A DNA stretch of 64,000 nt, taken from assembly GCF_021917145.1 (NCBI RefSeq), contig NC_061062.1, positions 3,693,468 through 3,757,467 of the forward strand, given 5' to 3'. Below the pieces are notes generated by a model. That model worked only from the letters and a program-made list of their open reading frames with translations, had not been told where the DNA came from and searched no databases. Positions 47,801 to 64,000 of this stretch are shown piece after piece; position 1 is the stretch's first letter, and each line of letters opens with the position of its first letter. The DNA comes from Hypomesus transpacificus. Lineage: Eukaryota; Chordata; Actinopteri; Osmeriformes; Osmeridae. The translations under genes and the position numbers were made by a program.

Positions 47801-48348
47801 TGCGTTGGCTAGCCATGGTATCACAACGCACGAGCTCTTGCTTCCAATAGACTACTTAATATCATGTAGCTAGATAAACTAGCTAGTCTAGTCCCCTTAC
47901 TAAAGGAGTAATAGGATGTCAATTAATTGTGGGATGTGGTGAATGTAGGTTACAATCTGCAGCGAAATCCATTGAAATAACTTTACAATAGCTAGCCAGC
48001 TATCACAACAACGCAGACAGATCTTGGTCAGCGCTAGCCTTGTGCTAGCTATTTAGCGGACCTGCCGTAGCAGTCGCGAGCTAACATTACCTGAAGTTCG
48101 GCCCTCTCCACTTCCCAATGAGCCCTCTCCATCTCAAATCGGGCCCATTCGTGTTGAATGTAGTGTAGAATACCAGGGATAGTATATTGCTGCGGCCGAG
48201 GCATCTCGTCTTGCTGCTGTAGCGCCATCACTGCGCTTCCTCCGCCACCGATTTGGGGATTAACGTTGTTGTTATTCCCTTGCTGCGGCTGTTGCTGCTG
48301 CTGTCTTGGGGCGGCCATTCCAACTCCTCCGCCAGGGTGTTCATCCAT
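36059..48348 (-). CDS. strn3: Striatin-3 (SG2NA), short alpha-like form
   Basis: Sixteen exons, 5' to 3' on the minus strand, join in frame to 710 residues: 48091-48348, 42925-43028, 42716-42789, 42507-42588, 42192-42368, 41812-41953, 41422-41563, 38722-38855, 38407-38582, 38101-38148, 37812-37933, 37466-37633, 37213-37353, 36963-37070, 36647-36733, 36059-36228. Order: Gln/Asn-rich N-terminus, caveolin-binding/coiled-coil segment (YTIPGILHYIQHEWARFEME, residues about 55-120) that binds the PP2A A subunit, calmodulin-binding region, acidic middle (NADDSDEEEDEEGD), and WD40 repeats from about 375 to the end (LWNLQKTVPAKK, LWNPQEK, RLWNLDSKTC). Striatins are B''' subunits of PP2A and scaffold the STRIPAK complex. 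Exon 7 splices in frame straight to exon 8 (TEW then AEPLPFS), matching the mammalian alpha form of about 713 residues; the two exons of the longer mammalian form are not found. Intron 9 is GC-AG. The start shares an upstream region with ap4s1. Confidence 0.95.
36237..36280 (-). repeat. strn3: 44-nt homopolymer (G on plus, C on gene strand) at a strn3 acceptor
   Basis: On the strn3 strand this is a run of about 44 C that ends 8 bases upstream of the last exon (acceptor CCGCCAG). It therefore replaces the usual mixed polypyrimidine tract of intron 15. Its true length may vary because homopolymers are hard to sequence. Confidence 0.85.
36340..36610 (+). repeat. Degenerate ~45-50-bp tandem repeat in strn3 intron 15
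   Basis: About six diverged units share AGTTAGCATTAGCTAGCTAG then GCTGATGGGCTGGTC. Spacing is uneven, so this is an old array. Confidence 0.8.
37636..37728 (+). repeat. GGAGGAGGGGGCAGGA-type tandem repeat in strn3 intron 11
   Basis: Purine-rich units of 18-21 bp (GAGGAGGAGGGGGCAGGA) directly precede exon 12 on the gene strand, where they read as a C/T-rich acceptor region. Confidence 0.85.
39306..41332. repeat. 35-bp minisatellite, about 58 units, in strn3 intron 7
   Basis: The unit is TCCACAGCGCAGCTAGCC followed by CTGCTACACTAACACAC. Copies are almost identical. The only common variant changes AGCTAGCC to AGCGAGCC and occurs in three clusters (3 units near 39771-39850, 3 near 40367-40440, 4 near 40507-40620). 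The array fills about 2.0 of the 2.6 kb between strn3 exons 8 and 7. Confidence 0.98.
41762..41800 (+). repeat. (TG)n microsatellite, strn3 intron 6
   Basis: A pure GT run of about 38 bp starts some 10 bp downstream of the exon 6 donor on the gene strand. Confidence 0.9.
43029..48090. other. strn3: strn3 intron 1 (5.1 kb)
   Basis: I see no recognisable gene here. It contains poly-G/poly-C runs (43363, 43431, 46755), a 19-bp repeat (44940-45028) and AT-rich DNA with many GCTAGC words near the 5' end (47400-47900). A 175-codon open frame at 45572-46099 has no recognisable content. Confidence 0.6.
44940..45028 (+). repeat. 19-bp tandem repeat, about 5 copies
   Basis: The unit CCCTACCCTGCCGCCTGTG (first copy CCACCTGTG) is repeated head to tail inside strn3 intron 1. 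Confidence 0.9.
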
Positions 48349-48943
48349 TTTTAAGACAGAGAAAGTCCCAACAATTTGCCGTTGGATTTTGTCCCCCTCC
48401 CCTGTCTCAGCTCAGTATTTTCGTCAGTAGGCGACCGTTGTTCTGCCTGAAGTGCCTCGCAGGCAATGATGAGTTGGTGGTATGTTTTAGATTTGGTGTC
48501 AGCGTACGGATTTGCCGACCGCCATTACTCCTTTCCCTGGATGTCTCTCCTTACTGCGGGGGTGAGGGAGAACTGGGCCGCACTGCATGGTGGGAGTTAT
48601 TCACCCTTTTTCCTGTCATCAAGTGACATTACTGAGCATGCGTTTGACAATCATCTGTCCAGTGCTTGCTAGGGAAATGGACCAAGTGGACCCCGATACA
48701 ACCAGAAGTAGCCAAATGTACGTTTGAAATATGCAGTGAAAAACTGTGGGCGTTAACATTGTGATTTTTGTTAGACGTGTGTCTACGGAGTTCTTCTGTG
48801 GAAGGTTAAGTTTACAGTAGCTGTTTGGTCAGTGTCAACAGCTTGCGGTGGTGTTTCTGTGTAAACGGTAAAGAATGTATGCCTTGTTTTGTTTACGAAT
48901 ACTTAACCCCACCTCCACACCCGTATGCCCGTAGGTGTACACG
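48349..48943. promoter_or_regulatory. Shared strn3/ap4s1 head-to-head promoter region
   Basis: strn3 (start 48348, minus) and ap4s1 (start 48944, plus) diverge from about 595 bp. The segment must hold the strn3 5' UTR, both promoters and an untranslated first exon of ap4s1, because the ap4s1 coding exon begins at an acceptor (CCCGTAG at 48934). It is richer in CpG than its surroundings near 48420-48560. No TATA box is evident. Bidirectionality is inferred from the geometry. Confidence 0.6.
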
Positions 48944-49930
48944 ATGATCAAGTTCCTGCTGATGGTAAACAAACAGGGGCAGACCCGGCTGTCCAAGTAC
49001 TACGAGGCCGTGGAGGTGATCAAGAGAGCGCCCCTTGAAGCTGACGTGGTGAAGGGATGTCTGTCACGCAAAAAAGAGGAGGTCTGCTCTCAAGCACATC
49101 CAGCCCTTTCAGCTGTTAGAGTAGTGGATAACATATTGTATTACATACTACTTTAACAATAATGTACCACACAGCCGTCTCACACTGTCTGCTGCAGCCT
49201 CACCTAAGTCTCAAGGTGTAAATTGTACTTCCACTAATGTGCTGAGTCTGGTGCCTTTGCAGTGCTCCTTTGTGGAATACAAGGACTTCAAGCTGGTGTA
49301 CCGTCAGTATGCAGCCCTGTTTATAGTGGTTGGCATCAGTGGTTCAGAGGTGAGAAATCGTCCAGGAGTGGACACTAGGATCAATTGAATCCGTAGATGA
49401 ATCATATTTGCATGTGACAATATGTATGGTTTAAAATATACACATATACATAATGACGATTTTCTTAGTGGGATCATCTTCTCTCCACAGAATGAGCTGT
49501 CCATCTATGAACTGGTCCACAACTTTGTTGAAGTTCTTGACAAGTACTTCAGTCATGTGGTGAGTACAGGATCTGTTACAACTAAGTGTTCTTGGTCTGT
49601 ATAGCAAATTTTTATAAATAGGGTTTGATTTGTATTTCCTCTTTTTCAAACAGAGTGAACTGGATGTATCCTTTACTCATGAATAGATTAGGAGGAAATA
49701 AGACCCATGGAACGTGTAAGCCCTAACCCTTAAACTTGTCTGTCTTTATGCCTAATGTGTCGTAAAATGGGGCTTTATTGATTTCCTGAGTTTTAGCACA
49801 GATCATGTTCAACCTGGACAAAGTGCACATCATCCTGGATGAGATGATTCAGAATGGCCACATCGTGGAAACTAACAAGAACCGCATTCTGGCACCTCTG
49901 CTGGCTCTGGACAAGATGGCCGACTCATAA
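48944..49930 (+). CDS. ap4s1: AP-4 complex small subunit sigma-1
   Basis: Five coding exons join in frame to exactly 144 residues, the human length: 48944-49081, 49263-49349, 49491-49559, 49654-49665, 49802-49930. The protein has the clathrin-adaptor small-chain fold ([70 protein letters not shown]). AP-4 is a trans-Golgi adaptor that exports ATG9A among other cargo; human AP4S1 loss causes spastic paraplegia (family knowledge). The start is the ATG at 48944, nine bases after the acceptor. Exon 4 is a 12-nt microexon coding SELD. It is followed by an intron starting GTATCCTTT, the U12-type donor consensus. The gene is convergent with hectd1. Confidence 0.96.
49666..49801 (+). other. ap4s1: Probable U12-type (minor spliceosome) intron of ap4s1
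   Basis: The donor GTATCCTTT matches the U12 consensus at all nine positions. The acceptor is GCACAG, and TTTCCTGAG, a partial match to the U12 branch site, places an A about 12 nt before the exon, within the usual distance. The intron is 136 nt. The type is inferred from these signals. Confidence 0.75.
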
Positions 49931-51081
49931 AGGCTGTTTTCTTAAACCTAGAAGTAAATACATTTTGTGAATCAAGTTTGTAACATTTACATGTGATCGA
50001 CTGTATTTCCAGTTATTGATTACTTTGTATATATGATGATTTACCTTTTATAAATAAAAACCAAAACATGACACGTTTTATACTTTGCAAACATTTTAAT
50101 GATTATTTTTTGGAGCATACACATTTGAAAATATCTGTTTACTTCAAACTGCAACTTGAGTTAAATAAATGTTTATAATATACAAAGAAAATACAAGGGA
50201 AAGCATAGCTTGCTTTTTTTTCCTTAAATGTGCCTTGCACACAGAACCAGTGTTTTTGCCTCTATAGCTTCATTGTAAAATGACACAGATGCAGTCTGGG
50301 ACTTTGATCATGTGATCCTTATAGCAGGGTAATGGACAAAAACATACTCACACTGTAACGAAAGCAAAAACGAAAAGGAGGAAGAAAATAATAAGCATGT
50401 GCATGATTGTATGCCGTTTTAAGAAGTAAAAGGAAGGAAACAAAATAAATCCTAATATCCAAACAAGGCAGGCACTAGTAAAACTTAAAACCAGGGATGG
50501 GGGGGGGGGGGGGGGGGGGGGGCGAAGGACGCCCAAACACTCTACAGCAGTTAGCTCTACAGAAGCAGGTGGAAATCCTCCCTCAGACCGGGGGGGGGGG
50601 GGGGTGAATGGGGTCCCACAATGTGGGCGAAAGTCGACGGGTGTCTGAAAACCAAAAAGTACTACAGATAACCTTTACACATATGCTCGCAGCACAGCCA
50701 GAGTTATGGTTGAGAGAAGTAAACACTGCAGGAGGAGAACTGCCCTGGCTCCCAGTCGCTCAAGCCCTTGAAGCAGTAGAGTGTCCAGGGGTGAGGGAAG
50801 AGGGGAAGGTGGTGAGAAGGGAGACAGAGGGGGAGATGGGGGTTGCAGACCTTTTTCTGTTTCAGTAGCTAGTGGAGTCTTCATTTGACTTTGTCCTAAC
50901 GGGTGTGTATGGGGAAAGGGGGTGTAAAGGGGAAGGATGGGGAGGTTGGTGTGTGGGGGGGTATCTCATCAGAGAGCACAGCTTTGTTTGTTTATTCTGC
51001 AACAAAAACACGACACGGCTTTGTCTCCACCACCAGGGGGCGATGTTGGTCAGTCAGGTGAGGGGGGGAGACAAAGCATGC
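49931..51081. other. Convergent 3' UTRs of ap4s1 (+) and hectd1 (-)
   Basis: The ap4s1 UTR ends near its AATAAA at 50053. The hectd1 3' UTR reads leftwards from 51081. A TTTATT at about 50990 (AATAAA on its strand) is very close to the stop, and a TTTAAT at about 50095 (ATTAAA) is a later option. If the later one is used, the two transcripts end within tens of bases of each other. Poly-G runs lie at 50499-50522 and 50591-50603. Confidence 0.5.
50053..50058 (+). terminator. ap4s1: Poly(A) signal of ap4s1
   Basis: AATAAA in TATAAATAAAAACC lies 123 bp after the stop codon. Confidence 0.7.

Positions 51082-64000
<12,919 letters not shown>

Overview
This is vertebrate nuclear DNA, most likely from a ray-finned (teleost) fish. 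The coding exons are small and separated by GT-AG introns. The proteins read as close relatives of mammalian ones. The intergenic and intronic DNA is full of microsatellites, minisatellites, short DNA transposons and tRNA-derived SINEs whose 3' end (GCTCTGGATAAGAGC then CTGCTAAATGACTAAATG) is typical of fish. I cannot name the species.

Seven protein genes could be assembled exon by exon. In every complete gene the exon phases sum to an intact reading frame. From left to right: g2e3 (+, CDS 2341-7089), scfd1 (+, 8690-21260), a neuropsin-group non-visual opsin (+, 22423-25124), coch (+, 29397-33357), strn3 (-, 36059-48348), ap4s1 (+, 48944-49930) and the 3' half of hectd1 (-, 51082-62770, continuing past the right edge). 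Apart from the opsin this is the gene order I know from human 14q12 (G2E3-SCFD1-COCH-STRN3-AP4S1-HECTD1), so the window is an old conserved block. The genes do not form one pathway: two are HECT-type ubiquitin ligases, two act in vesicle traffic (SCFD1/Sly1, AP-4 sigma), one is a phosphatase-complex scaffold, one an inner-ear matrix protein and one a light receptor. strn3 and ap4s1 are head to head with about 600 bp between start codons. coch/strn3 and ap4s1/hectd1 are tail to tail with very little space between 3' ends.

The most notable observations are: (1) an extra opsin between scfd1 and coch that keeps the retinal lysine but has IRY instead of D/ERY; (2) a 2 kb, 35-bp-unit minisatellite in the strn3 intron where mammals carry two alternative exons, with no trace of those exons; (3) a probable U12-type intron beside a 12-nt microexon in ap4s1; (4) a GC-AG intron and a 44-nt homopolymer immediately upstream of another splice acceptor in strn3; (5) nested transposons in both directions (DNA element inside SINE, SINE inside hAT element), some with target duplications; (6) a hectd1 minisatellite that appears to be amplified from an exon-intron junction. 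I found no CRISPR array, rRNA gene, functional tRNA gene or prokaryote-like operon.
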